Shown: positions 21,676 to 29,520, counted from the first letter of the stretch. The stretch is 37,252 bases of DNA from an uncultured Phycisphaerales bacterium (GCA_903871935.1 CAIQIQ010000004.1:1-37252), one strand, 5' to 3'. Notes: generated from the sequence alone by a model not told the origin. Translations and numbers: made by a program.

Positions 21676-24129
21676 CTACCGCCTCTGCGTCTTGATCTCC
21701 TGAGCCTTCTTGATCCGACTCTCCATGTCGGACAATTGGCTCCAGGTGTATTGCTTGTAATCCACGTTGACGCCGAGCGCCTTGATTTCGTGGGCTTTCT
21801 CGATCCGACTTTCCATATCGGCCAATTCGTTCCAGGAGTATCTGCTGTAATCCACGTCGACGCCAAGCGCCTTGATTTCGCGGGCTTTCTCGATCCGGCT
21901 CTCCATGTCGGACAATTGGCTCCAGGTGTACTTGCTGTAGTCCACGTTGACGCCAAGCGCCTTGATCTCCTGAGCCTTCTTGATCCGATTCTCCATGTCG
22001 AACAATTGGCTCCAGGTGAATTGCTTGTAGTCCACATTGACGCCGAGCGCCTTGATCGCGCGGGCCTTCTCGATCCGATCCTCAATGTCGGACAATTGGC
22101 TCCAGGTGTATTTGCTGTAGTCCACGTCGACGCCAATCGCCTTGATCTCCTGGGCTTTCTCGATCCGACTTTCCATGTCGAACAATTGGCTCCAGGTGTA
22201 TTTGTTGTAGTCCACGTCGACGCCAAGTGCCTTGATCTCCTGAGCCTTCTTGATCCGGCTCTCCATGTCGCTGTCGGTGGCGGCAGTGCGAGCCGGTGCA
22301 GGGGATCGTACTGGCGTTGGCGTGTAAGCCGACCTGGACGTCGCCGCATCGAACGAAGGCGCTTTCGCTGGTGCCGGCGTCGCTGTCGGAACTACAGCGC
22401 TCGCTTTGGCGCGATCGATGTCTGCTTGAGGAATCGTCCAGGGAGCCTTCGCAGAAAGCTTCTTGGCGAGTTCGACCATCTCCGGAGAGACCCGCCACTC
22501 TGGCGGAACAAGAACCTTATTGGAGGGCATGTTCTTCTTGGTGTAGTCCAGCCACTCTTGCGGAGCGAGAACCTTGCTGGATGCCGCGTTCTTCGCAGTG
22601 TAATCCAACCACTCCTGCGGAGCGAGAACCCCGCTGGAGGGCGAGGAACCAGCTTGGGCGGCATTGTCCCGATTGTCTACGTTGGATGGCATGATGATCG
22701 CAATCAGTGCTGAGGTCGTGACAAAAAGAACAGCGACGGCCGCTGCGACCGTGACCGGCACATACCATCGCAGGCGCGGGTGACGTAGCCCAACAATGGA
22801 GTGGTAGCGAAATGCGGCAACGGTCACAAAGCCCCAGATGATGATCGGACCCGCAGATGCGCTTCCCGGCGTACTCGAGGAGAGAAGCAGGGCAACATTG
22901 CCCAGCAGGAGAGAGGCGGCGGCGACTCTGCTGCGGCGGAAGACGGCCAGCACAAGCCCTGCGAACAGAAAACCCGTCGGCACATAGTATGGGTTGAACA
23001 GCTCGAATCGGTGATCTGGCGATACGAGGCCCCAGGTCCCCGACACGAACATTGCCACAGTCGCAACTATCCCCAATGCCCAACCCCATGTGATCGACAT
23101 TATTGCGGTTTTGAGTTTCCGGTCCTGTTCGGGGCTGAACGGTGGACCGTCCAGCAGGGCGCAGTTCCACAATCGCGAGAAGCCATATGTGGCTCCGCGA
23201 TATGCTTCCGTGTGGCTATGTGCAGCCCCAACCTGACCCGCTCCGTCCCGCCCATCCATGGCGACCACCGCGCCGCACACCACGCAGACCTTGGCTCCTG
23301 CCCCCAATCTCGCCGCACATTGCGTGCAGAAACCCGTCTCTTGGAGACCCGCGGTGGCAGCCGATGAGCGGCCCGGCCCTAGAATCTGCTCATCGCTGCA
23401 CTTCGCGCAGAATCGCGACCCTGGCGTGGTAGCCGTACCGCACCGAGCGCAGTAGGAGATCTTTTGGGGCGCAGGCTGAGGAGTGCGCTGCGGGGTGGCC
23501 GCCTGATCGGTATAGCACGGAAAGCGCTGCCAGACCGGCCATGTCGGGCGGATCCGTCGGAGAATAGCGCTCCCCACAAGCGTGACGCCGCCGAGCAAGA
23601 AGGCTACGGCGATCATCGTCACGAACGTTCTGGTGCGGCTGGCCGATGCGGCGCACTGCGGGCAGACGAATCGCGCCGACTGGCGGTACTGGTACATCGC
23701 CGCCCGGGCAACTCCTTTAAGCGCAGAGCAATAGCCGAGGTGGTAGATATTGCATCCCTCCTGGACGTACACAGTGTCGCTAGGGCCGGGGGGCGCATAC
23801 ATCCTGCAGGCGGCAACTGCGAAGATTAGCCCGCCGATCACAAGCAAAGTCCCTAGCACGTAGGCAGCCGTCGGTCTCAGTATCGCGACCAGCAGCCGTT
23901 TCGCAGCACTGCGTAGCGCGATCGGTGCCGTCCGCACGCTCGGATCCCAAGTTGGCGCTGAGGTGCGCAGAGGAGCCGCAGTACCCTGGGCCGTGGCTCT
24001 TCCGGCGACATCTGGTTCGTCCTCTCGGGCGAGGGCCTCTCGGCAGCGAGCGCAGACTGTATGGTTGTTCCATATCCAAGGTGTCTGAAGCGCACCTATG
24101 ACCTCCTGGCAGTTCTCGCATTGCTCCAT
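21676..24129 (-). CDS. zinc-ribbon multi-pass membrane protein with seven 30-residue repeats
   Basis: An 817-residue composite protein. In order: an N-terminal CxxC zinc finger (CENCQEV...CARCREAL, about 4-33); a membrane helix (about 83-108); an extracytoplasmic cysteine pair segment (YCSALKG, FVCPQCAAS); a second helix (about 165-190); two zinc ribbons (YCARCGTATTPGSRFCAKC and FCTQCAARLGAGAKVCVVC, about 225-290); four or five further helices (about 345-490); three about 20-residue repeats (LAPQEWLDYTAKN, LAPQEWLDYTKKN, LVPPEWRV); and seven repeats of the form DMESRIKKAQEIKALGVDVDY with YTWSQL. Start at 24127-24129 has GGAGG eight bases upstream. Function unknown; a membrane-anchored sensor or scaffold is an inference. 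Confidence 0.75.
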   Translation of the reverse strand: MEQCENCQEVIGALQTPWIWNNHTVCARCREALAREDEPDVAGRATAQGTAAPLRTSAPTWDPSVRTAPIALRSAAKRLLVAILRPTAAYVLGTLLVIGGLIFAVAACRMYAPPGPSDTVYVQEGCNIYHLGYCSALKGVARAAMYQYRQSARFVCPQCAASASRTRTFVTMIAVAFLLGGVTLVGSAILRRIRPTWPVWQRFPCYTDQAATPQRTPQPAPQKISYCARCGTATTPGSRFCAKCSDEQILGPGRSSAATAGLQETGFCTQCAARLGAGAKVCVVCGAVVAMDGRDGAGQVGAAHSHTEAYRGATYGFSRLWNCALLDGPPFSPEQDRKLKTAIMSITWGWALGIVATVAMFVSGTWGLVSPDHRFELFNPYYVPTGFLFAGLVLAVFRRSRVAAASLLLGNVALLLSSSTPGSASAGPIIIWGFVTVAAFRYHSIVGLRHPRLRWYVPVTVAAAVAVLFVTTSALIAIIMPSNVDNRDNAAQAGSSPSSGVLAPQEWLDYTAKNAASSKVLAPQEWLDYTKKNMPSNKVLVPPEWRVSPEMVELAKKLSAKAPWTIPQADIDRAKASAVVPTATPAPAKAPSFDAATSRSAYTPTPVRSPAPARTAATDSDMESRIKKAQEIKALGVDVDYNKYTWSQLFDMESRIEKAQEIKAIGVDVDYSKYTWSQLSDIEDRIEKARAIKALGVNVDYKQFTWSQLFDMENRIKKAQEIKALGVNVDYSKYTWSQLSDMESRIEKAREIKALGVDVDYSRYSWNELADMESRIEKAHEIKALGVNVDYKQYTWSQLSDMESRIKKAQEIKTQRR
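21691..22270 (-). repeat. 90-bp tandem repeats inside the membrane-protein gene
   Basis: Units begin at 21691, 21781, 21871, 21961, 22051, 22141 and 22231 at exactly 90-bp spacing; the seventh is partial. Each codes one 30-residue repeat. Units are near-identical with changes at a few codons, so the copy number is probably unstable by slippage or unequal recombination. Confidence 0.9.
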
Positions 24130-24343
24130 GACCTTGCCTCCTGTACGCGAACCTGGACCATCATGAACACGATCACGCCACGGTTCCGGAAGGTGGAGTT
24201 GGCGCGACTGTTGGCAGCGACTGCGCCTTCGGAATGCCTTGCTCTGTTAGGCCTAGCGTGGGAATTGGCGCGACGATCAACGACAGCAGGCCGAACACAC
24301 CCAATGGCCGCCGAGCCCTATTGAGAGTCCTGTGCACGGCAGT

Positions 24344-24368
24344 GAAGTATCCTTCACAGACATACTTC
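24344..24368. promoter_or_regulatory. operator-like inverted repeat upstream of XRE gene
   Basis: GAAGTAT (24344-24350) and ATACTTC (24362-24368) are exact inverted copies around 11 bases. A second overlapping inverted pair, TGAAG-TATC-CTTCA, is at 24343-24356. The site lies between the divergent membrane-protein operon and the XRE gene. Confidence 0.5.
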
Positions 24369-24393
24369 TTGTCAATAACTAGCCTGCCATCCT

Positions 24394-24597
24394 GTGCTTG
24401 GTGATGAACTACGCAAGGCGAGGATGGCAGCGGCGATGAGCCAGGAGGCGGTTGCCGCACGCGCGAAAGTAACCCGGGAGTATGTGAGCCATGTTGAGCG
24501 AGGGGTTTACGCGCCCACAGTCACTGTGCTCATGCGCCTCTGCGCCGCAATGAACACGCGCGCCTGGAAGGTGCTGCGCCGTGTTGAGGGGGATTGA
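24394..24597 (+). CDS. XRE-family helix-turn-helix regulator
   Basis: A 67-residue single-domain repressor-like protein starting at a GTG: LGDELRKARMAAAMSQEAVAARAKVTREYVSHVERGVYAPTVTVLMRLCAAM is a textbook Cro/CI-type HTH, with recognition helix TREYVSHVERG. It lies divergent from the three-gene cargo run and just downstream of the inverted repeats at 24343-24368, so it plausibly controls the cargo and itself. Length is normal for a one-domain XRE protein. Confidence 0.85.
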   Translation: MLGDELRKARMAAAMSQEAVAARAKVTREYVSHVERGVYAPTVTVLMRLCAAMNTRAWKVLRRVEGD

Positions 24598-24892
24598 CCG
24601 CCCACTTGCGTTTGCCGACGCCGCGGAGGCCCCCGGAAAGAGATTCCGTGGAGACGTGGCCACACGTGGCACTCAAGTCGCTGCCAGCAATGCGCACGAT
24701 CACGGGATCCTTGAGCTATGCGCCACGCCCGACAGCCTCAAACATCGTTCCGACGATGCTAGCTATGTGATAGCCCTCATGCTGGATCCTCATACTCATT
24801 CACGTCGCCGCGTGATAATTGGACAGAAGAACTACTGGCAAGCTGAGCAATAACGCGGTATTCTGGTTAGGTCACGCGGAAGGAGAGGGAAA

Positions 24893-26665
24893 ATGACTAA
24901 ACGCCTCGGGTACTGCTTTGTGGCCGGGATCGTATGGGTACTGTTCATGGCGGATTCTGGATTCGGGCAGACCACCGCGCCGGCCGAAGACGTGAAGTCC
25001 AAGCTGCTGCCGACCTTAGCGATGCTGGAACACGGCGAGTACAAACAGGCGCTACCCACGCTTCAGGCCTTGCAGCAGACATGTTCGCGATTGCCGGGCA
25101 AGCCGGATGAATGCCGCATCCTTGTAGCACATGCGTTTGGATATGCCCTCAAGATGAACAAGGATGAGAAGAGGGCCCAGACCTATCTGGACCAAGCCAT
25201 AGGAATGGCGGTAAGCTCGCGTGTTTATAGCCGCGCCCTTGCGATCAACGCCACCAAAATGGATATAGCTGGTGATCACCGAACGGAATATCAGCGTGAT
25301 GCGGCCTACCTGCTTGCCGTGCTCGATGTGACGCCCAAGGACGAATACCTGATAGACCTTCTTGGAATCCTGCTTGATCGAGGTGCCAGCGGCAAACCGG
25401 TGATAGCCATGGCTGATGTGCGGGATCGATACGGCGAGCTCACAGCCGAATTGGAGAAGCAGCGGCCAGGATTACGCCGCTGGGGTGTGGTGTGGGTCAG
25501 CTCTACTGACTACGACATCTTGGATCATGACCTCGCTGACGCATTGGCTGTCCTGCGTGACATCGATCACAGGCTCAACGATGTAGATGCTCGACAGCGC
25601 CAGTACAACGCAGACGCCAAAGCGGCGGACCGTGCATACGCCCAGGCGAGGCGGGAAAAGTTGTCATCCAACGTCACGGGAGCCGATCCCGGACAGGCGC
25701 AAGGTCGTATGAGCAGTGCACAGAGCGATGCCCGTTCGGCACAGCGCAGCATTGAGGAGCTAAGAAGGGATCGTGAAGGCTTACTAAAGGAACGGGACCA
25801 AGCGGTCGCGAAGACTTTATGGCCGAGGTGGACTGATGAGAGTCTGATGGCGTTGCCTGTTGCTGATGCAGGGCAAAAACAGCCACCGCCACCAATGCAA
25901 AAGCAGCCGCTGGCCCTAGTCACCAGGAAAGGCGATCCCGTCACCTGGGCCACAGTTTCGGGTGGCGCACCTGTGCCAGAGGGTATGTCTACATCGGCCA
26001 CGCCCGCAACACCGTCGGTCTTTACTGAAGGCAATAGCAAGTCGTCCGGATCGGGATTCTTTGTGACCAAAGACGGCTACCTGATCACGAATCATCATGT
26101 TGTAAAGGGAGCAGCCGCGATAAGAATAAAAATGGAGGCTGGTCTTGTTGCCGCCCGCGTTGTAGCACAAGATCCGGAGAATGACATTGCTCTCCTAAAA
26201 GCTGATGGGGAGTTCACGCCGGTAAGCTTCGCGGCCGAGAGGACGGCAAAGCTGGGCCAGACAATCTTTGCAGTAGGCTATCCGTTGACTGAACTACAGG
26301 GTTCGTCAACGAAGGTGACTCGGGGCATCATCAGCAGTATTACGGGATTCCGCGACGACGTACGGCGATATCAGATCGATGCAACAGTCCAACCCGGCAA
26401 CTCGGGTGGTCCAGTGGCGGATGAGAATGGCAATGTTATTGGCGTGGTAGTCGCACAACTCAATGCTGCCGTGATAGCGGAGCGTACAGGCACGGTTCCG
26501 CAGAACGTCAATTACGCCGTGAAGAAGTCATACGTGCTCGCGCTCATCGACAGCGACCGAGATGCGTCTGAGAAGGTGATCGCGGTCCAAGGGGTAACGC
26601 ACGTTCCGTTTGAGGAAGCTGTCGAGAAGGTTCGCAAGGCAACGGTGCGGGTTCTTGTGTACTGA
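24893..26665 (+). CDS. secreted trypsin-like (S1C, Do-type) serine protease with N-terminal helical sensor-like region
   Basis: A 590-residue protein. A signal peptide (KRLGYCFVAGIVWVLFMADSGFG) directs export. Residues about 30-200 are TPR-like helices (EHGEYKQALPTLQAL, RAQTYLDQAIGMAV); about 205-320 a coiled coil (DIDHRLNDVDARQRQYNADAK, EELRRDREGLLKERDQA). Then a chymotrypsin-fold protease: GSGFFVTKDGYLITNHHVVKG with catalytic His402, NDIALLKAD with Asp431, and QPGNSGGPV with Ser504. The triad is complete. No PDZ domain follows, unlike DegP. It has a strong GGAAGGAGAGGG ribosome binding site. It is unusual as cargo on a mobile element; it may process an envelope or extracellular target. It stands alone between the XRE gene and HTH paralog 2. 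Confidence 0.85.
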   Translation: MTKRLGYCFVAGIVWVLFMADSGFGQTTAPAEDVKSKLLPTLAMLEHGEYKQALPTLQALQQTCSRLPGKPDECRILVAHAFGYALKMNKDEKRAQTYLDQAIGMAVSSRVYSRALAINATKMDIAGDHRTEYQRDAAYLLAVLDVTPKDEYLIDLLGILLDRGASGKPVIAMADVRDRYGELTAELEKQRPGLRRWGVVWVSSTDYDILDHDLADALAVLRDIDHRLNDVDARQRQYNADAKAADRAYAQARREKLSSNVTGADPGQAQGRMSSAQSDARSAQRSIEELRRDREGLLKERDQAVAKTLWPRWTDESLMALPVADAGQKQPPPPMQKQPLALVTRKGDPVTWATVSGGAPVPEGMSTSATPATPSVFTEGNSKSSGSGFFVTKDGYLITNHHVVKGAAAIRIKMEAGLVAARVVAQDPENDIALLKADGEFTPVSFAAERTAKLGQTIFAVGYPLTELQGSSTKVTRGIISSITGFRDDVRRYQIDATVQPGNSGGPVADENGNVIGVVVAQLNAAVIAERTGTVPQNVNYAVKKSYVLALIDSDRDASEKVIAVQGVTHVPFEEAVEKVRKATVRVLVY

Positions 26666-26711
26666 CCCCCGCCAATGGCGACCTCGCGAGACACGCTATA
26701 GGCGTTCAACA

Positions 26712-27092
26712 ATGGGCAGGGCGGCGTGGACACATCCAAGGGTTGCGCTGGCAGCTCACAGGCGGGCTGGCGGCCGGCGCAGGTACAATGCCGAACGCCG
26801 CAGACAGGCGGCCCTGCGACTGATCCCACTGGCTCGCCAGATCGCCGCTGTGGGGGCCCTGAAGATGACGGCGGACGGAATGCAACTAACGGTGCTGCCT
26901 AGACATATGATCGCGTCGCTGGCCAAGGTCTTGGGCTTGCATCGTGCCACGGTATGGAGAGACGTGCAGCGGCTGCGCAGGTGGCCCTCTCGCTCGAAGT
27001 ACTCCCGCGATACTGGCCTGGTCACCGTTCGGCTGTACGGACTGGGGGTCTTTGTTTGCCGCTCTAGAGGTCGACGGCACAGTAGACACTGA
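26712..27092 (+). CDS. small helix-turn-helix protein, paralog 2
   Basis: A 126-residue protein starting MGRAAWTHPRVALAAHRRAGG, highly similar to the protein at 18983-19354: the same arginine-rich N-terminal block, RHMIASLAKVLGLHRATVWRDVQRLRRWPS and a matching C-terminal YSRDTGLVTVRLYGLGVFV. The start at 26712 is the position where homology to the paralog begins and where TTCAACA upstream matches TGCAACA there. An earlier in-frame ATG (26610) would overlap the protease end. It and its paralog bracket the cargo zone. Confidence 0.65.
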   Translation: MGRAAWTHPRVALAAHRRAGGRRRYNAERRRQAALRLIPLARQIAAVGALKMTADGMQLTVLPRHMIASLAKVLGLHRATVWRDVQRLRRWPSRSKYSRDTGLVTVRLYGLGVFVCRSRGRRHSRH

Positions 27093-27429
27093 CTGCCGCA
27101 GCAATGCCTCAAGTGGATCCGTATGAAGTCAATAATCATTATTGACCATGGCCCAATGATCACGTGTCGTGGTGAAAGAGGCTGCGTGGTTGCCATGGCG
27201 ATGCTGGATGCCAGAAGTGGCATATCCGCTCAGGCCCCTCCAACCCTCCGAGGGAATAGGGTTGGACGCGCAGAAACCTCCCGAAGGGTCTGACGTGCCA
27301 CAGAACTCCACCAGGGCAGCGGACGTGCCAGAACGCCAATCGGCGATTAACACGGTGAGTGGCTGATATGACAAACGATATCCCGATAGACTCCGTTGGT
27401 GATGGAGCCCGTGGCAGGGATGCTCGCCA
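27093..27429. other. gene-less flank: duplicated segment end, palindrome and hairpin
   Basis: Up to about 27210 this is the duplicated flank of paralog 2, containing the perfect palindrome CAATAAT-C-ATTATTG at 27130-27144. At 27239-27266 a 9-bp stem (TCCAACCCT, 10-base loop) forms a hairpin. No convincing protein frame; the frame ending at 27366 has no recognisable domain. Confidence 0.5.
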
Positions 27430-27534
27430 ATGCCTGATGACCTGTCAGAGGCGGTTCGGGCGTGGCCGAGACTGCCGGAACACACCCGGGCGGCGGCGCT
27501 GGTGCTTGTCACGACAGTCAGAAAGGAAAGCTGA
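27430..27534 (+). CDS. 34-residue ORF resembling the integrase tail
   Basis: MPDDLSEAVRAWPRLPEHTR and on to a stop at 27532-27534. Spacing and residues match the integrase tail at 18770-18860 (DLAEILAAWPNLPKALRAEI): acidic start, A-W-P-x-L-P, then a basic helix. AGGGATG lies about 9 bases before the ATG. It could be an independent small protein or the stump of an older integrase. Confidence 0.4.
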   Translation: MPDDLSEAVRAWPRLPEHTRAAALVLVTTVRKES

Positions 27535-27537
27535 ATC

Positions 27538-27657
27538 ATGCCCAGCAAACGTCACCAGAAGAGCGAGGTAAAGCCCCGCGAGGCGTTGCCGGCCACGGAG
27601 GCGGCGGCTATGCCACCGCGATTGGATGACGGAGCGCGGAAACCTGATGGTAAATAG
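27538..27657 (+). CDS. 39-residue basic ORF
   Basis: A 39-codon frame, MPSKRHQKSEVKPREALPAT..., four bases after the previous stop, with AGGAAAG before the ATG. Its charged, disorder-like composition gives no family. It may be coupled to the WPRLP ORF. Confidence 0.3.
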   Translation: MPSKRHQKSEVKPREALPATEAAAMPPRLDDGARKPDGK

Positions 27658-27935
27658 CCGCCCGTTAGGTACACCACGTGTCGGCAGGTTAGCATCAAGG
27701 AAAACCACCCAAGCAAAGACCCCGGTTGTTTTGCGTGCGTTTTGAGCAGTAAACACCGTGGTTGTATCTTCAGTGGGCAGCGCCGGGCTTGAAGCGGCGA
27801 CACATGGGTTCTCGATCTGCTACATGGCGCAGGGCGAGCTTGTTTTTGCGTATCTCGTTGAGGAGCCCAGAATATGGTCGTTCGACGTGCCATGGTCCCT
27901 GCACCATCGCTCAAACACTGTCAGGAGAACTGGCC

Positions 27936-28226
27936 ATGACTCAAGCCTACCCCGCACATTGGACATCTACAGACTTTGTGACAATTCCTGCAGCAGAACC
28001 GAGAGAACGCAAGGTGGACCGTGCCCTTTTGACAACCCAGGAGGCCGCCCAATACCTCCAGATCGAGGAATCGACCCTCACCAACTGGAGGTGCACGAAA
28101 CGATACGGTGTCCCTTTCATACGCGTGGGAAGGCTTATCCGATACCGTCTCTCCGATTTGGAAGCCTTTCTAGAGTCCCGGACCGTCCGCCCGGTCGATT
28201 GGCCGCGAGCGCGGGCGAAGAGGTGA
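27936..28226 (+). CDS. excisionase/AlpA-type helix-turn-helix protein
   Basis: A 96-residue protein with the HTH_17 fold of excisionases and AlpA regulators: LLTTQEAAQYLQIEESTLTNWRCTKRYGVPFIRVGRLIRYRLSDLEAFLESRTV (about 33-85), including the wing VPFIRVGRLIRY. AGGAGA lies eight bases before the ATG. Such proteins bind attachment-site DNA to direct excision, or activate element genes. A longer upstream frame starting at 27762 lacks a ribosome binding site and homology. A roughly 210-bp leader with pseudoknot-like elements separates it from the next gene. Confidence 0.85.
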   Translation: MTQAYPAHWTSTDFVTIPAAEPRERKVDRALLTTQEAAQYLQIEESTLTNWRCTKRYGVPFIRVGRLIRYRLSDLEAFLESRTVRPVDWPRARAKR

Positions 28227-28423
28227 GCCGATGATTTGAAGTGTATAAACGACCGGGTCCAACGGCAGGGAATCGCTCTCCATGGGCGGATTCTGCAACC
28301 CGGTTTGATCTTGGCGGCGTCGTCCGTTCACCGGGATCTGGTGAGGTGGGCTGATGACCCGGCTCGCTGTAGAATGGCGGGTAAGATAGACAACGGGACG
28401 GCTAGGTAGCTCCTGGCCAAGCG

Positions 28424-28496
28424 ATCCGGGCGGCCATGGTTGCTCACCTGTCGCCGTGCCGCCCGGATTGGCCCGAGAAGGACAGGTGAGACCGTG
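28424..28496 (+). promoter_or_regulatory. pseudoknot-like RNA leader sequestering a ribosome binding site
   Basis: Stem A: ATCCGGGCGGC (28424-28434) with its exact complement at 28458-28468 (11 bp). Stem B: CTCACCTGTC (28443-28452, inside loop A) with its exact complement at 28481-28490 (10 bp). The 3' arm of B contains the AGGTGAG ribosome binding site of the GTG start at 28494. The two stems interlock as an H-type pseudoknot, or exclude each other. Confidence 0.6.
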
Positions 28497-29447
28497 GCGG
28501 AACACGCAAAGCGCAAAACGCGCGAAACGTATGCTCTTGGTGACGAGCCGCCGGAGCTCGATGTCATATTCCCAATGCCCTATCCGCCATTGGTGATGCT
28601 CCAGCACTTGGCCATGAAGGTCGCAAGTATACAGGCCCGTATTGGTCGGCATATTGCGGATCTGGAACGGTTCTGTCTAGACATGTCGCCACAGTGTTGG
28701 TCCCCTCATCTTTGTCGCATGCGGCAGCTGGTGCACCCACAACGCGCGGAGCTTGAGCGTGCCATGGGGGATCGGTGCAGTGTCATCCGCGGTGTGCCAA
28801 ACCGAGAGATCATTAGCGCGGTTGAGGGGGAGTTTGGTGGTGGGTTCGCGCTATTGGAGAGTCCTTTCAAATGGTGCGGGCAAACGTTCGCCAGCGCTCA
28901 CGCTGCGGCGTTCGCCATAGCGGAGGTGGCCCTGCACGACGACTTCCTAGACAAAGCGTCGTCTGCATCCATTCCCGCGCTGGCCTTCCCAGTGCTCGTG
29001 CAGGCCGCAAAGCGTGCTTATATCCAAGATGCGGACGAGAGCCGTATGCAGACCACACTGGAAATAGAGCGGGCCAAGGCTGAGAAGATGGGGCTGAACT
29101 TCGCGCGGCGAGACGAGCATTGGGTGATCTGTGTACAGCCCGAGTCCGGCAAGGGCGGTGGCGCGCCCGAAGGGGTGGTCGGTGGCAACGTGTCGGGAAT
29201 GGATCCCAAAGAGGCCCTACTGATGACCATGTTTCTCAAGAATCCAACTATCAGCACCCGCAAGGCGTCGGAGACAGCCGGCGTCAGTAGGAACACGGCC
29301 GGGCGGCGGAGAAAAGAGTGGGTCGAGAAGGGGCTGATACCCATGCCTCCGCGCGATCCTCATTCAGCGCATGACCGGAAAACGGCGCTGCTGAAACGCG
29401 GCAAGGCGACGACACCAAGCGATCTTCATCTGGCCCAAAACAAGTAG
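28494..29447 (+). CDS. element-encoded DNA-binding protein, family unknown
   Basis: A 317-residue protein with the GTG start at 28494, preceded by AGGTGAG. An N-terminal half of mixed helices (AEHAKRKTRETYALGDEPPELDVIFPMPYPPL..., ALLESPFKWCGQTFASAHAAAFAIAEV) has no motif I recognise. Near the C-terminus is a likely helix-turn-helix: PTISTRKASETAGVSRNTAGRRRKEWVEKG (about 252-281). The C-terminal tail is basic. Its stop codon lies in the loop of the terminator at 29431-29469. It is the only gene in this region with a structured leader, so its level is probably regulated at translation. A function in replication control or as an element regulator is an inference. Confidence 0.65.
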   Translation: MAEHAKRKTRETYALGDEPPELDVIFPMPYPPLVMLQHLAMKVASIQARIGRHIADLERFCLDMSPQCWSPHLCRMRQLVHPQRAELERAMGDRCSVIRGVPNREIISAVEGEFGGGFALLESPFKWCGQTFASAHAAAFAIAEVALHDDFLDKASSASIPALAFPVLVQAAKRAYIQDADESRMQTTLEIERAKAEKMGLNFARRDEHWVICVQPESGKGGGAPEGVVGGNVSGMDPKEALLMTMFLKNPTISTRKASETAGVSRNTAGRRRKEWVEKGLIPMPPRDPHSAHDRKTALLKRGKATTPSDLHLAQNK

Positions 29448-29469
29448 CATTTGGGCCACCGTTTTTTTT
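29431..29469 (+). terminator. intrinsic terminator overlapping the stop codon
   Basis: TGGCCCAAA (29431-29439) pairs with TTTGGGCCA (29450-29458), a perfect 9-bp stem with 10-base loop, then CCG and eight T (29462-29469). The stop codon of the preceding gene is in the loop. Confidence 0.9.
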
Positions 29470-29481
29470 CTGCGAGTCACT

Positions 29482-29508
29482 GAATCCCCCGCATGTACCG
29501 GGGGATTC
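29482..29508. repeat. GAATCCCC-type hairpin
   Basis: GAATCCCCCG, loop CATGTAC, then its exact complement (10-bp stem). A related hairpin with a 9-bp stem is at 34842-34869, next to the attachment core, and a degenerate version is at about 18666-18688. Confidence 0.75.
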
Positions 29509-29520
29509 TTGTTTGGCAGC

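Noticed and set aside
21691..22270. CRISPR-like periodic repeats
   Set aside because: Direct 90-bp tandem units without unique spacers, in frame with a 30-residue protein repeat.
21639..22349. Upstream extension of the 208-residue gene into a basic repeat protein
   Set aside because: It is the 90-bp repeats of the membrane-protein gene read in another frame; the AGGAGG and ATG at 21638 define the true start.
24163..24324. 53-codon frame between the membrane-protein and XRE genes
   Set aside because: Overlaps the expected divergent promoter region and has no ribosome binding site or family.
24581..24853. 90-codon frame after the XRE gene
   Set aside because: Overlaps the XRE end, has no recognisable features and runs into the protease promoter region.
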